In this document: positions 1 through 12,308 of the stretch, piece by piece | Position numbering within the stretch: the stretch's first letter is position 1 | How the letters are laid out: the number at the start of each line of letters is the position of its first letter | Source of the DNA: Talaromyces rugulosus | Taxonomy: Eukaryota > Ascomycota > Eurotiomycetes > Eurotiales > Trichocomaceae | NCBI RefSeq assembly: GCF_013368755.1 | Contig: NC_049561.1 | Coordinates: 4,650,001-4,714,000 of the forward strand | Length of the DNA: 64,000 nucleotides | Direction of reading: 5' to 3' | Notes under the pieces: model-generated | What the model was told of the DNA's origin: nothing | Seen by the model: only the letters and a program-made list of their open reading frames with translations | Databases searched by the model: none | Position numbers and translations under genes: made by a program

Positions 1-1639
1 GGAAACGGGAGAGCCGATCAACGACTTTTGCACGAGAGGCCGCAGTGCTGGCAGTTGATACCTGTTTCCGTGGTCGAGAACTGCGAAGCGGCGGGGACAT
101 CATCGGAGGAGGTGCAGAGACATATACCTTGAGAGAGCCCTTGTCACGAATTTGGGTAGGACTTCCATGGCTGTGAGCAATATCTCTGCGATTGGGAGAC
201 TTGATACTGGAAGAAGTTCGATTTTGCCTATCGGGGCTTGTAATCTCGGGCATTGATATGGTGAGGGGTTTCGGAAGACGGCTGCTACCCTTAGGAGCAA
301 GGGGTACATGACTTGGAGATGTATGAACGCCCATTGCTGAACTAGGCCGCGTGGACGGGGAGGAACTGCTTCCTGATTCGGAGGCATGACTCGTGCGTCG
401 GGAGGAGATGGGAATGCGAGACTTGGAATGTGGATTATTGACCGGGCTGGTTGCGGCAACCGGAACCCGGAATGAAGCGACCGCCATCTGGTCCGCTAGG
501 GGGTCTGGAGAAGGAAAGTTTGGATTGTTCCACGAAGCGTCACTCCTCGAACGACGATGATGTCGAGTATCAGAGTTGGATTGTGAGCCTCCCAAAGATG
601 GCGAAGAGGCGAGGTACCACGCCGTGGGAGAGGAGGGGGAAATGGTAGGATCGAGAGCGGCTCGTCGGTCGATTAAAAGCGGGTTTGGACTAGGAAGACT
701 GCTGTCAGAACCTCTGCGTCGAGGATGATGAGACGCGATCCCATATCCGACAGTATGCGCCCCAGTGTCGATAGGTACGAGCTCTCCAAAGAGCGGTCGC
801 CGCGATTCACCACTTTCAATACCGGACGCTTCTATGGGAAGGGTTGCAGGAGGGTAAAGAGGGAGTTGCTTGTGTCTTATGTCCTGTGTTGAGCTCGATG
901 GGCTCGACAAAGGCTCCTCGGTACGCTGGTGTTGAGCCGCTTGAGGAGTAGAAGTATCCCGACGAGCACGGCTAGCGTTTGGAGATGGGCTAGGGGCTCG
1001 GGACGACACACGAGAAGAAGATCGAACCGGTATGGGAGGAATTTGGTCAGCGTTTTGGTTGAAGCGATGGATCAAATCCTTGAATGATGTCTGCCGGTTG
1101 CGAAAGTTCGTTGGTTGGCGAGGCACACTGTCTCCCGACGATATACTTGAGCCGGACACCGAGCGAAATTGATATGAACGAGCGGTCGAGCTCTGATTAT
1201 ACAAGGGCGGGTCGAGATGTTTCGAAGTGACTGATAGATTGCGAGGAGTGGATGTGATTGAAGTCATTCCGGGGTCGATATCTGATGGCAGCAGTCTACC
1301 TAAGCCAGCACTCTTTTGCGCATCCTCAACCACGTACGGACGGTAGAATTCACTCGGATCGGGCGATGGGGTTTGTTCGAAGCGAGATTCGTCGGCAGCA
1401 CCATTGGGCGAGAAATATGGTGGTTGAGGTTGGGAGACAGGGGATTCGGGGCCGTATGTGGTTGCAGGCAGGAACGAAGCGGGCGGAGACGAACAAGTCA
1501 GCGGCACAGTATGATCGGGGGGTAGGCGATTCGGGGAGGACGACGGACGAGAGGATGGGCGTTGGAGCGGTCTGTGGGCGTGGACATGTGGTTGAACAGA
1601 GGGGAGGGCGGCATCATGTTCGTCGTTTCCGTCAGGCAT
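1..1639 (-). CDS. Serine/proline-rich hypothetical protein, 3' end cut by window edge
   Basis: One uninterrupted minus-strand frame runs from an ATG at 1639 (MPDGNDEHDAAL...) to position 1 without a stop, so at least 546 residues are encoded and the C-terminus lies outside the window. The protein is low in complexity: Ser, Pro and Arg dominate, with clusters such as SSRVSSRAPSPSP. A short more structured stretch (FKDLIHRFNQNADQIPPIP) lies around residues 160-180, and a basic Pro-rich segment (APPPMMSPPLRSSRPRK) lies near the visible end. No signal peptide, membrane segment or catalytic motif is visible. The composition suggests a disordered scaffold or regulatory protein, possibly phosphorylated, but I do not recognise the family. 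The long open frame in GC-rich DNA and its Ser/Pro bias argue that it is real. Confidence 0.75.
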   Translation of the reverse strand, partial: MPDGNDEHDAALPSVQPHVHAHRPLQRPSSRPSSSPNRLPPDHTVPLTCSSPPASFLPATTYGPESPVSQPQPPYFSPNGAADESRFEQTPSPDPSEFYRPYVVEDAQKSAGLGRLLPSDIDPGMTSITSTPRNLSVTSKHLDPPLYNQSSTARSYQFRSVSGSSISSGDSVPRQPTNFRNRQTSFKDLIHRFNQNADQIPPIPVRSSSRVSSRAPSPSPNASRARRDTSTPQAAQHQRTEEPLSSPSSSTQDIRHKQLPLYPPATLPIEASGIESGESRRPLFGELVPIDTGAHTVGYGIASHHPRRRGSDSSLPSPNPLLIDRRAALDPTISPSSPTAWYLASSPSLGGSQSNSDTRHHRRSRSDASWNNPNFPSPDPLADQMAVASFRVPVAATSPVNNPHSKSRIPISSRRTSHASESGSSSSPSTRPSSAMGVHTSPSHVPLAPKGSSRLPKPLTISMPEITSPDRQNRTSSSIKSPNRRDIAHSHGSPTQIRDKGSLKVYVSAPPPMMSPPLRSSRPRKQVSTASTAASRAKVVDRLSRF

Positions 1640-4600
1640 CTTGCACGACGGTCCCGGCGGGCGGACTCAGATGACCGTGCGATCGCGAGGTTCCACCAGG
1701 ACCGGATGAAGTTGGGCAGTCGATGCGTTGTCCACAAGGCAAACGGCCAACAACACCCCTTGGGGGGGGAAGTAAAGGAAATCAAGCGGGTGCAGCGTCG
1801 CAGGACTGGACTAGGCTAGCTACAGGTCGGACATGTCGGTGGTGCCTCTGTTTACCGGCATATCGAAGCTCACCTCGCAGCCTTGTCTTGCCACAGGTGT
1901 CTCTGGAAAAAAATCCCCACTTTTGGCGGCAATTAGCCGTAGAAGCGGTGGGATATGTGATTATCTGGAGATTATTCTTATTGCAGGGGTCGAGGAGGGG
2001 GAGGGCCAGGTTGTGACTGGTGAGGGACCGACAAGAGGGCGGTTGAATGGGGGAGCGAGACAATGGTTGATTATGTGTCTGACTTGTCGAGAGCAGCCGT
2101 AATGGTGGCTCTGCAGGTGTAACCACTAACGACTGCCCGTTAGAGGAAAGCGCGCTGGGTTAACTGCAGATGGAAAGGCGCACCTTTTTTTTCTTCTTCT
2201 TTTCCCTGCCCACACACCTCAAACAGTTGATTATTGAGCGTTTGACGTAATTGATTTAATTAGCACTAGCGGGCAAAGGGACGAGTTGCAGGCGGCTTTG
2301 TGGGTTGAGGCAAGCTCTTTGTTGCGGACGAAGCAAGCGGTATGGATGGGATGGCGGAAGCAGTGGCCGTGTCGATAAAGAAGGGACGCTAAACGAGCGA
2401 CGAAGTTCAGGTCAGACCAGCTCAACGACTGGGGACGACAAGGCCAGACGATAATATCAACACGGAGTAACGAATAGCGAATGAGCAGAAACCGGGAGCA
2501 AGCAGGCGGCAGACGATGAGACAGATCGCGGTGTCAAAGCTGCGTTGGAACTGGGCTGGCGTGGTCCTATGGGAAGCCGGCAACAGTGCATTAGCGTCAT
2601 GTACTAATCAGGGCAGACCCCGTAGAGTGTAGACAGTAGAAGCCCTTTTTTTTTTTTCGTAGTTTCATCCGAGGAAACAGCTGGCGGTGAAGAGGCAGAC
2701 TCGAGACTGGAGCAATGTGAGAGCTGCAAGGAAGGGGTGGCGACGGTGATGGTCGTGATGATGATGATGGGTGACTGATGATTGATGGTTGTGTTTATTC
2801 CGGGCGGGCAGGAACGACCATGGGAGCGGGTGCCTGCCTGCCTCGGTGCCTGACTGCAAACGGCTGCCTCAGGCGCCGACACAGCGAGCGGGTGCAGCTC
2901 AGCGATCCAGGCCCGGGCAGGCCCCACTATAATTAACTATGCAACGATAGATAGTTAATATTAATATTACTGTAATGATAATCTCGTTATGTGCCTCTTT
3001 GTCACTGCTTTGTCTGCTACATGGACAGCCATGCTGAAACTGCCATTCTATCCCGGCCAGGGCAACAAGGAGTGAAGATTCAGCAAAACATGAGCATCAC
3101 TATCAACAATAGCCCGCCCAAGACCCTGCCAGTCAGCGGGCTTGATCCCTGTTACATTGGCGCCTCGCTAGCCCCAGATCCTGGCTTTTTCTTCTTCTGT
3201 TGGTCCTGGTGATGTTTGGCATATGCTGGTTATGGGTTGCGGCATCGGGTGTGTCAGATCGCTAACGACAGGGTGGTTTACCACAACCTCTGACGAATAC
3301 TTGCAATGAGGCCAGAGTGGAGACGCTCCAATAGGACTGCAATCTTCACCGACAAGTGCAGGAAATCGTTACGTATCAATCTGGATACATGTAATAATTT
3401 CTGATTTTCTGATTTTTGACAAAATTAATGGCAAGAACTATGAATGCAGGAATAAGCGGAGTGGTGTCTGTGCACTGAGCTTTCTTTGTCTGTACAACCA
3501 CACCGGCGATGCTGACAGGGGCATAATAACATCGCACAACGCCAAGGAAATTTATTGGCACTGGACAGTCATCAATTGATAGCTATTATTAATAACAATT
3601 ACCTCTAGGTAGTGCGTTTTGAGTAGAAATTAAACTAATTTGCCAACATCTAGCTCAAACAAAGGGGGTTGGCGTATCCTCATTTGCGCCACTGATGTCG
3701 ATTATATAAAATATATAAAATATATAAAATCACCGACATCATGTCAGCCGCCACTTGCTGCAAGCCTCCAGACGTCAAGTGCTGCAAGGTACAGCTGCAC
3801 AGTCAGCCAGCAATTGATGCAAGCCAACATTGAACCAAATTGCAATCCATGATTCGATGCGATACTTTTTATACTTTTACAGAGGTAAAACATCGGCGTG
3901 GATCCCGCGGGTCGATTGGCTGGTTACGGAAATTTAATGTTACGAGTCACAACAGCATCCACCAGCAAGCGGCACCAGTGACAATTTGCCTCAAACTTTC
4001 GGCTTTCAGATCAACATTGAACCTTGAACAAGAAAGAGCCTGTCGATCTCAGATGCGTCTAAATGCTAAAGTCGAGTGCATGCATTAGCACAGCCTGGCT
4101 CCACACCGGACAAGATGACCGGTCTTAGCCGTAGATGAAATGCGATGATCAACCAGCCTCGCAAGCATCGTCTTTGTCAAAGCAAACGGACAAGCAAACT
4201 CGCATTTTGACAGATATGACACATTCCTGTTTAGCGTGGCAAACGGCATGACGCAGGTACCACCAGGACCAGCTGGATGTATTCGCCGGATCGGGAAATC
4301 ATTCCACGATGTATACGATGCATACGATGACCAGCCAACACCCCCTTTATTGCGCCATGGGCTTGCAGTCACCGTCGGGACTGGCATTTCCAGCGGAAAA
4401 CCAAGCCGTATTTGATAGATAATGTTTCCAGCATTTCACCGCGACTCATTGCTATTCGCCGGGATGCCTTTGTACTATGAAGAAATCTTGAATTCAATGT
4501 AGGTTGGAAAATATTTCCGCCTAGCCGAACTAGAGTAACAAAACCAAATAGACCACTCCCTTAATTAATTGTTAGAAAATAGAACAGACCCCGAGGGATG

Positions 4601-4788
4601 TTTAATGTTGCGCACGACTTGGCGACGTCATGGCGGGTGCGACTGCACTAAACGCGTCTCCCAGTTGACGCGTCCGTCGCTGCTGCCCCACACCCGTCAA
4701 CACTGCACCAGGTATCGTGACTATCATTATCATGTCGATGCTTAGCCTCAATTGCCGATGAGACATTTACTGCCGATATGACCGTATA
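1640..4788. other. Intergenic region between divergent genes; no gene seen
   Basis: About 3.1 kb separates the leftward Ser-rich gene from rightward TERT. It should hold both promoters. Only short, unconserved open frames occur. Pyrimidine tracts (for example T-rich runs near 2188 and 2648) lie in the proximal part, and AT-rich sequence lies around 3370-3740. Nothing resembles a protein family or structured RNA by eye. Confidence 0.5.
3703..3729. repeat. Three tandem copies of a 9-bp AT unit
   Basis: The unit tatataaaa is repeated exactly three times head to tail. It lies about 1.06 kb upstream of TERT. It is probably a simple repeat; although TATA-like, it is too far away to be assigned as a core promoter. 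Confidence 0.7.
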
Positions 4789-7700
4789 ATGGGGAAGAAG
4801 AGGAGGCGCCCAGCCAAGCCGGCCGCCGATGGACTCAACACGAAACGCCTCAAACAAGATGGAGCCTCACGCTGCTCGACACAGACCCATCCTGTTCTGT
4901 CACGATACTACCCACGACTAGTGAGCCTAAGACAGTATCTGCTTGACGAACTGCCTTCCGCCTCCAAAGCACGGCGTCGTCGCATTGCTTCTGTCGGGAA
5001 GTCCCCTCTCAAGGATGATGAGAAAGCAGCCAGCGGCGACGGCGATGGGAGTGACAAGGCTCTAGCTAGTGTGTTGGACCAGACGCTCATCGGAGTTCTC
5101 AAAGAGACTACGTCTGCTGCTGTGGTGCAAGCACGCCAGAGAGACTTTGCTGCCTTTACGCAGTCAGAAGAACGCTCTTTGCTCTGCACTGACACCGGGC
5201 CATGCAGCCCTCAGTCCGAGGTAACGTAGTTGAACTGCTTGTTGTGTGACCCTCCACCTGCACATGGCGATCTAACCGGCCTCGCACAGGTAGTCGACTT
5301 TGCCATTGCAACTCTCTTCAATCGCACGACGAGCTCGGACCGCAAGCCACAGCATGTCCTGGCTAATGGCTTTCAGCGTGTCACGCGAAAGCAAATCCTG
5401 AACTACGGCATCGGAGCCCTGGACTTCAATATACCTGGTCTTGTGTCCCAGTTTCCTAACCACCATGTACTTGCACTCAAGAAGGCTCCCTGGACTGATC
5501 TTCTCGGCTTACTCGGAGTAAATGGAGACGATATTATGATTGGATTGTTGCTCGACTGCGGCATATTCCGCTGCATAGACGAGCGTAAATCGGCCTTTCA
5601 TCAAATCAGCGGTATGTAATGAAGATGTGCACGGCTTTTCCAAGCTGAACAGAGTCATTAGGAGTCTATCTGTCGGAATTAGAGCCAATAGATGAAGTGA
5701 CGGCAGGCCTCAATACTAATATTACACCACCTGTTGACGCTGCGTCCAAGAATTCTTCCAACTCAAAAAACGCCGCCGAAATTCTGCACAAACCAAACAA
5801 CATCGTTTTTGTTCGACGGCGAATGTTGTACGCCCGCCCAGCACTTAATGCAAGAGGGGACATCCGTTTTGGCCTGAGACACATCCGTAAGTTAGATCCT
5901 CACTTTCGACCAACTCTCTGATTCGTGGATCAGACGTGCTCAATCGCTTTTCAAATTCGGACGACCCAATCCACACTATGCATGTAATGAAATACATGTT
6001 TCCTCGACAGTTTGGCTTGCATAATGTGTTTACATCGCAAGTTGATAACCGTCAGACAGTCCAGCCTTTTAAAGACTATACGTTGCGCGAAGACGAGATT
6101 GCTCGTTCAGAAGAGCTAAAAAAGGCAAAACACCCACAACAAATACCAAAAGTGCCAAAGCGCCTTCGTGGAGACCCTTTTCAGCTGGTTAGGAAGTTGC
6201 AGAAGCGTAACCATGGTTGTTCTTACACGGAGTTGCTGAGGAATTATTGCCCTATTGAAGTATGTTCATTTTGACCTTTCACAAATTCCTCCTCTCACAG
6301 CTGTAGGAGACAGGCCCTGCTAGACTCAATTCACTGCTAGCAGTATCGGATCTGAAGACATCCCAGCAGCTTGCTACCCAGGTATCACTGCCGGCTTCGA
6401 GAAAATCGGGACCCTCACAGGTATCTTATGTCGATGGGGACTCATCAAGCATAGTACCCTCTGCCAAACATACACCGACACAGAAACCTGGCTTAACGGA
6501 TTATGCAACTCCCACATCCTCAGTTTCCGCATTTTGTCGCGCAGTTCTTCAGAAATTGGTTCCAAGAGAGTTCTTTGGCCTTGAAGAGGACGGTATATCA
6601 AACCAACAATGTCTAATGAAGCAAATTGACCGATTCATCCGCTTGAGTCGATTCGAGAGCCTCACATTGCATGAGGTTTGCAGAGGCATAAAGGTATGTT
6701 TCAGGTGCCTTGGGCGTGCCCCGAGCTAACTTCGCAGGTCACTTCTCTTCATTGGCTTGAGCCTCCGAATTGCCAAAGTACAAATGGTGATAGGGTGTCT
6801 CTTTCTGATATTCGCAAACGAACCGAGATCCTACATGAGCTAGTCTATTACATATTCGACTCATTGTTGATCCCACTCATTCGCTCTAATTTTTACGTGA
6901 CCGAGTCCCAAGTCCACAGAAACAAACTGTTTTATTTCCGACATGATGTGTGGCGGCGTATGATCGAGAAGCCCTTGGCAGATATGAAATCTTCAATGTT
7001 TGATGAAATCAAACGCCACAGAGTCTCCCGTATTCTTGGACGAAAGAAGCTGCCAGCTAGTGCGGTGAGACTGCTGCCAAAATCTACCGGCACGCGTCCG
7101 ATCATCAACTTACGAAGGCGAACGACGAAGCGAGTTGGCAACCAATCTTTCTTGGGACCCAGCATTAACTCGACACTGACACCAGTTTTCAACGTGCTCG
7201 ATTACGAAAAGAAACAAAACCCACATCTACTCGGCTCGTCTATGTTCTCCGTGGGCGAAATGTACCCACGCCTGAAGAAGTTTAAAGAGAACCTGTCGAG
7301 TGAACAAGGACAGGAAACGCTCTATTTTGTAAAATTGGATATCCAGTCATGCTTTGACACTATTCCCCAGCGTCGCTTGGTTTCGATGATGGAGAATATC
7401 GTGACACAGCGTGTTTATCACGTTACGAAACATGTGGAAATCAGACCAGGCGACACACAACGAAACCCTTTGTCGTCAGAAGACAAGTTTCGAAACGCCA
7501 AGCCTATTCGCAAATTCACAAGCAAAGCAATCGGCCTCGGCGAGATACACAGTACTCCTCAACCCATCGGTGCTAAGAGCACGAAAAGGAACACGGTTCA
7601 AGTTGACACAGCCGCCGCTAGGAATCATCAAGTAGACACGCTGCTCGATCTTTTGGATGAGCATGTCAGGAAGAATCTCGTGAAAATTGGAAAGAAATAC

Positions 7701-8669
7701 TACCGCCAAAAGAACGGTATCCCACAGGGCTCTGTGCTGTCGAGTCTGCTGTGCAACTTCTTTTACGGCGAGTTAGAGAGAGATGTCTTGAAGTTCTTAG
7801 ACTGCGAAAAGTCGCTGTTGCTGCGACTGATTGATGATTTTCTCCTCATCACGACAGATGCAGCTCTTGCAAGACGGTTCTTACAGGTTATGATGAACGG
7901 CCAGCCCGCGTATGGCATCACGGTCAATGCGAGCAAGAGTCTTGTCAACTTTGAAGCCACTGTAAACGGGACCAAGGTGCCTCGTTTAGTCGGATCGACG
8001 CTTTTCCCCTACTGTGGTAATCTCATCGACACGCACACATTAGAACTGCGCAAAGACCGTGACCACGGCCGAGGTCAAGGGAATATCACAGACAGTCTTA
8101 CGGTCGAGTCTAGCCGAGTTCCAGGGCAAGCATTTCATCGAAAGGTCCTAGCCTCATTCCGACTGCAAACACATACCATGTTCCTCGACACTGAACATAA
8201 CAACTCCAAGGTGGTGCTTCTGGGGATATACACTAATTTCATCGAGACTGCTATTAAAATGTACCGATACTATAAAACTTTGAGACCGCAATCACGCCCC
8301 TCACCGGGTCTCATTCTACGCACAGTACAAGATCTTGTGGAATTCGCTACAAAATTCATTCACTCGAAGCGACGCCAAGTGCCGTCTACCTCTAAACGAA
8401 CAGGCGTCTCCTCCCTCCACATTCGACATCTCTGCGCGGCAGCTTTCCGTCATGTGCTGTTTAGAAAACAAACTACATTTGCACATGTGCTCAGAGGCTT
8501 GCAGCAGATGGAGAGGAACAGTCGACCTAAGACGGACGGGGAGATTTTACTACTTCGAAGGGTTGTGAAGGAGGGAACTCCATTTTTGATAACTGGAGAT
8601 TTTGACATTGCAAGTTTGATTGATACCCTTTTAGACACTTTCGAATTTGTTACATATTTAGAGAATTGC
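4789..8669 (+). CDS. TERT: Telomerase reverse transcriptase (TERT/Est2)
   Basis: Catalytic subunit of telomerase, which extends chromosome ends from an RNA template in the nucleus. Inferred exons: 4789-5220, 5290-5611, 5662-5886, 5934-6259, 6307-6693 and 6738 onward; all junctions keep frame. The N-terminal and RNA-binding part carries LFNRT...HVLANGFQR, FVRRRMLYARPALN and HVLNRF, and the region up to VTSLHWLEPP. RT motifs follow: motif 1/2 (LLPKSTGTRPIINLRR), motif A with Asp at about residue 765 (FVKLDIQSCFDTI), motif B' (GIPQGSVLSSLLCN), motif C with the Asp pair at about 930-931 (LLRLIDDFLLIT), then D and E (YGITVNASKSLV, FPYCGNLID). The C-terminal extension ends with LCAAAFRHVLFRKQTTF. 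About 1,200 residues suits fungal TERT. The exact stop is uncertain: the frame stays open to 9368, deep inside the antisense transporter, so a short terminal intron or earlier stop near 8560-8669 is likely. The end given is approximate. Confidence 0.93.
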
Positions 8670-10451
8670 TCAATCCTCATCGTTCATAAACTCCTGCAAC
8701 CACTGGGTCCTCCCAATACGACTCCTAATCCTCTTCCCAAACACCCACATAGGCACCGTCAAGAAACAAACAAAAAGAAACAACCCACCCAGCGCACTAA
8801 ACATAACCAACGCGCCATCCCGCTCCAGCCAACTATTGACAAAATACGTGAACCCAAAGGTAAGCAAATTGCGCGCATTCACCGAGACAAACACCTCCTC
8901 ACTCAGCTGCGGATAGCAATCAATCACATACCCAAACGCACTGGTCGACGCAAACGCCATGGACATATTTGCCAGCCCAAACGTCAAGACAGGGCCCGAC
9001 CAGTGCGTCTCAAAGTGCACGGTGGCGCCAAAACCAAAAAACCCCGCAGCACCCAATATGGCGACAATGAGGACCAGCGGAAGCCTGAATTCAGGCTCGT
9101 AGATGCCGCGGTTTCGGTTGGTGAGCCAAATGCAGATCCAGTCATTCAGGGGACCAGAAACGACTTCGCCGATAAGTGTCAAAATAAAGGGGCTCAGACT
9201 GATCAGCCCTGTTTCCGAGATGGAGAAATTGTAAGGCGGGGCAACGAAGATGACACCATTAACAACGGAGAAGACGACGATCCAGGTCAGGGTTATGCCG
9301 AAGAGGAGGAAGCCCCAAAAGACAGCTGGGTAGAAGAAGAGGATGAACGGGCGCGCGAAGATTTTTAACGGCGAGGCGTTGGAATACTTGCCGCTGAAGA
9401 TGCGCAGGCTGGAGAGATATGTTTGCTTTTGGGTGCTGGTGTCTTGATTGTTTGAAGTGGCAGTAGCTTGGATCTCGAGCGAAGCGTCTTCTACCTCGAC
9501 GTGCTCGTCTAGAGTCTTGTCCGTAGAAGAAGCGAGATTTGCAAGAGACGATGGACGGAGAAACGTCGACTCGGGCACAAACAAGACAATCGCCACAAGC
9601 AACACGCCAAACAGGATGGCACACATCCAAAAGGTCCATCGAAAGCCCAGATTCTGGATAATATACCCTGAAATCAGCGAACCGCCGGCAATACCGCACA
9701 TGAGGAACAGATTCCACACTGCGATTCTCGTGCCACGCTCGTGCACAAAGTAGAGATCCTTGATTGTCGCAAGAACGAGGATTTCATACGGTGCCATCCC
9801 CAGGGCTGACACGACCCGAGCCGCCAGGAAAGAATCGTACGAGCTGGACGCGGCGGCCCAGATACTCGTCACGAACATGATCACGCTAGCGAAGATGTAG
9901 ATGGGCCGCTTGCCATAGATTTTGGCGACCGGGTTGATGAAAAACACGCAGAGGCCGAGCGTCATGGTCAGCCAGGCGGTAGCTTGGGATAGTGTATTGA
10001 CGCTGATATTGAGTTCAGCGGAGACCTGGACGAAGCCTGGGGACAGCATTGGACCGAACGCGCCGACTACGGCAGCTGAGAGGCCGATGATGAGGAGGAT
10101 GAGTTCTTTTTGCCATTGTGGCCACTGGAAAAAAAAACAGAAACGTTAATATTCTTCTAGATGATCGATGTGGTGTTTCCTTTGTACTCACGTTTAGCGG
10201 GTCATTCGGTGAGTTGGATGGCTGTGGCACGAGAATGATGTGCGAGAAATTGCCTCGGCCGTGCTTTAACTGATCTAGTGGGATGTGGGCGTATTCCGGG
10301 GGAGGTTCAGTGGACTCCTTGTCGCCCATGATTGCTGTTTTATTGTGAGCAATTGAACGCCTGTCTGTACTCTGCTGCCTCAGGAGAAAATCGACTTACC
10401 CGTCCCCGGCACGAGCTCCATCTTCTTGCAATCTAGGATCCCGAATGGCAT
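8670..10451 (-). CDS. MFS transporter (DHA1-like drug/metabolite proton antiporter)
   Basis: Predicted plasma-membrane exporter or permease. Exons read from the right are 10400-10451, 10192-10334 and 8670-10124, giving 549 residues. The ORF from an internal methionine at 10049 is too short: upstream exons restore the family-typical N-terminus MPFGILDCKKMELVPGT, then DPLNWPQWQKEL, where the cytosolic tail meets TM1. About 12 membrane segments are visible, split by a central hydrophilic loop (DKTLDEHVEVEDASLEI...). The loop after TM2 has KIYGKRPIYIF. The signature NDWICIWLTNRNRGIYEPEF lies in the second half. Its 3' end converges on TERT. It sits next to a FAD monooxygenase and a P450, which suggests export or uptake of an oxidised metabolite. 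Substrate unknown. Confidence 0.9.
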
Positions 10452-10964
10452 GGTGAATGACGTGCCTCTAGATGATGTTTGAAGCCGAAAAAGGTCCGTA
10501 AAAAATAGAAGAAAAAGAAGAGAAGAGACGAAATGAAGACAAAAATCGCCGAATGCTGTCACACGTAGATAAGAAATATCTGTCCGGGCTTTACTTCACT
10601 GTTAGAGCTCATCACCTGCCAAAAAAAAAACGGCGTGTTTGACGTGAGAAAGGGTGCTAGGAGCTGCCACTATTAAATAGCTCGTCAATTGACCAACCCA
10701 TGAAAGACAGACTCAAAAACACGCGGAAACGTACCAGGGGGAGACCCGGCCGGCACTTGGGGGGGAGCGGAGGATGTCCGATCACCACGCGCTGATTGGG
10801 CCCAGGCCCGAGCTGTAGTGGATTAAGTTGCTCTGCGGGGCCCCGCAGTAGTAGTTCTGCCGGGGAGAAAGTTTGCCTTGATGGACCCTTTGTTGGTACG
10901 AACCTACAGGATGGATATTGATCTGAATGGATAGTAGTATATTCGTAGTCTTTCTACAAGATTA
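10452..10964. other. Promoter and spacer, no gene
   Basis: This 513-bp stretch lies between two leftward genes and should contain the promoter of the MFS transporter and the 3' UTR of the FAD monooxygenase. It has a poly-A run near 10620 and GC-rich blocks around 10745-10860. No coding potential was seen. Confidence 0.5.
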
Positions 10965-12308
10965 TTACGTCTCCTTATGCAACTCGGCTGTCACACCGTC
11001 GTATACTTCATACGCATGCTGCTCCGAGTCAAAATCCAACAGCCACGCCTCTCGCTGAAGCTTCAACGCCTCTGGATTCTCCTTGACCTGGTCAAAATCT
11101 GCCTTGTGCCATTTATCCCGCGTGGTCTCGCCCGTTTTCTGCGCTTTCAAGACCCGGTCGTACCGAATTCGCTCGTAGGCGCGTAGAGCCTCGGTCACGT
11201 TGGACCGGCTGCCGCATTTCTCCAGACAGACGGCCAGCGTGGTTCCGTCTTCCATGGATTGGGATGCGCCTTGGATAGATGTCGGCAGAAACGGGTGTGC
11301 GGCATCGCCAATTAAAGCAATGCGTTGTTTGGGGCTGATCCAGGTGGGCAGCGGGTCGCGGTAGATTAGTTTCCAGTCGACGAGATAGTCGGGTGGAGTG
11401 GCTTTGACAATCTCTTGCACGATTGGATCCCAGCCCTCGACGACCTTGAGGCAGTCCTCTATCTTGCCGGGCGTGGACCAGGATTCCTCAATATCGGCTT
11501 CGTCCTGCTCAATATCAGCTTTTACACTTGTGCTACGTGTATAAAGAGAAAGGAAGCCCACCTTGTGTGTGCATACCCAGCTAAAGTCCTTTCCATTCTT
11601 CAGCGAGGCAGCGATGAAATGAACGTCTGGTCCAACCCATGCACAATGCGAGTCTCCATTTTTCCACAAATGGTCAGTCAACGGCGACGTCAGTTTCGAA
11701 GAGTCAAACCACGATCGAAAGATGGCGTATCCTGACGATCTAGGCTTGTCCTCGTATCCCAACACAATCTTGCGTCCTCTAGAACGAACACCTTCTGCTG
11801 CAAAGACCACATCCGCCGTGAACTTTTGCTCCTCTGAACCGGCATTATCAACTTGTTTCACCACCACACCGGCTTCGGTATCCGTCTCAAAGTAATCCAC
11901 CACGCGGTGGCCCAATCTAATATCAATCCCGCGAGCCTGCGCATGTTTGAAGACAATCTCATGAATTTCGCCGCGATGACCGTTGAATTTCTTCCCAAAC
12001 GACTCCTCGTCATGCCAGTACTGTGTGAAGAGATCCTCACCCTGGTACGTCACAAACTTGATTCCGTCGCTCTTGTGGCAGATTGGATCCATGGCCTCTT
12101 CAACCCCTTCCCATTTCTGGAAAATGCGTCCGCTGTTGGGACCAAACGAGATGATGTCGCCCAGGATCTTGAGGGCCGAGAAGGCTTCGAGGACCTGGAC
12201 ATCGTGGCCCTTGCGATGGCATTCAATCGCAGCAGTGAGGCCGGCAAAGCCAGCACCCACAATGAGCACTTTGATACCTGTTGGGGATTTGCGAGAGAAT
12301 TTAGACAT
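10965..12308 (-). CDS. FAD-dependent monooxygenase (salicylate hydroxylase-like)
   Basis: Group A flavoprotein hydroxylase, expected to use NAD(P)H and O2 to hydroxylate an aromatic or polyketide-type ring. The N-terminal dinucleotide fold reads VLIVGAGFAGLTAAIE and ends in HDVQVLE. The second FAD motif reads IALIGDAAHPFLPTSIQGAS. The start was taken at MSKFSRKSPTG (12308) rather than ten codons upstream because it directly precedes the Rossmann strand. A 19-residue insertion (VGFLSLYTRSTSV...) looks like a retained in-frame intron, 11505-11561, with GT and CAG ends; removing it gives about 428 residues, a normal family length. It shares a divergent promoter with the P450 at 12707, which suggests coupled oxidation steps. 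Substrate unknown. Confidence 0.9.
   Translation of the reverse strand: MSKFSRKSPTGIKVLIVGAGFAGLTAAIECHRKGHDVQVLEAFSALKILGDIISFGPNSGRIFQKWEGVEEAMDPICHKSDGIKFVTYQGEDLFTQYWHDEESFGKKFNGHRGEIHEIVFKHAQARGIDIRLGHRVVDYFETDTEAGVVVKQVDNAGSEEQKFTADVVFAAEGVRSRGRKIVLGYEDKPRSSGYAIFRSWFDSSKLTSPLTDHLWKNGDSHCAWVGPDVHFIAASLKNGKDFSWVCTHKVGFLSLYTRSTSVKADIEQDEADIEESWSTPGKIEDCLKVVEGWDPIVQEIVKATPPDYLVDWKLIYRDPLPTWISPKQRIALIGDAAHPFLPTSIQGASQSMEDGTTLAVCLEKCGSRSNVTEALRAYERIRYDRVLKAQKTGETTRDKWHKADFDQVKENPEALKLQREAWLLDFDSEQHAYEVYDGVTAELHKET

Noticed and set aside
9258..9717. 152-codon minus-strand frame within the MFS gene
   Set aside because: Shadow of the transporter frame, which has clear membrane segments and family motifs.
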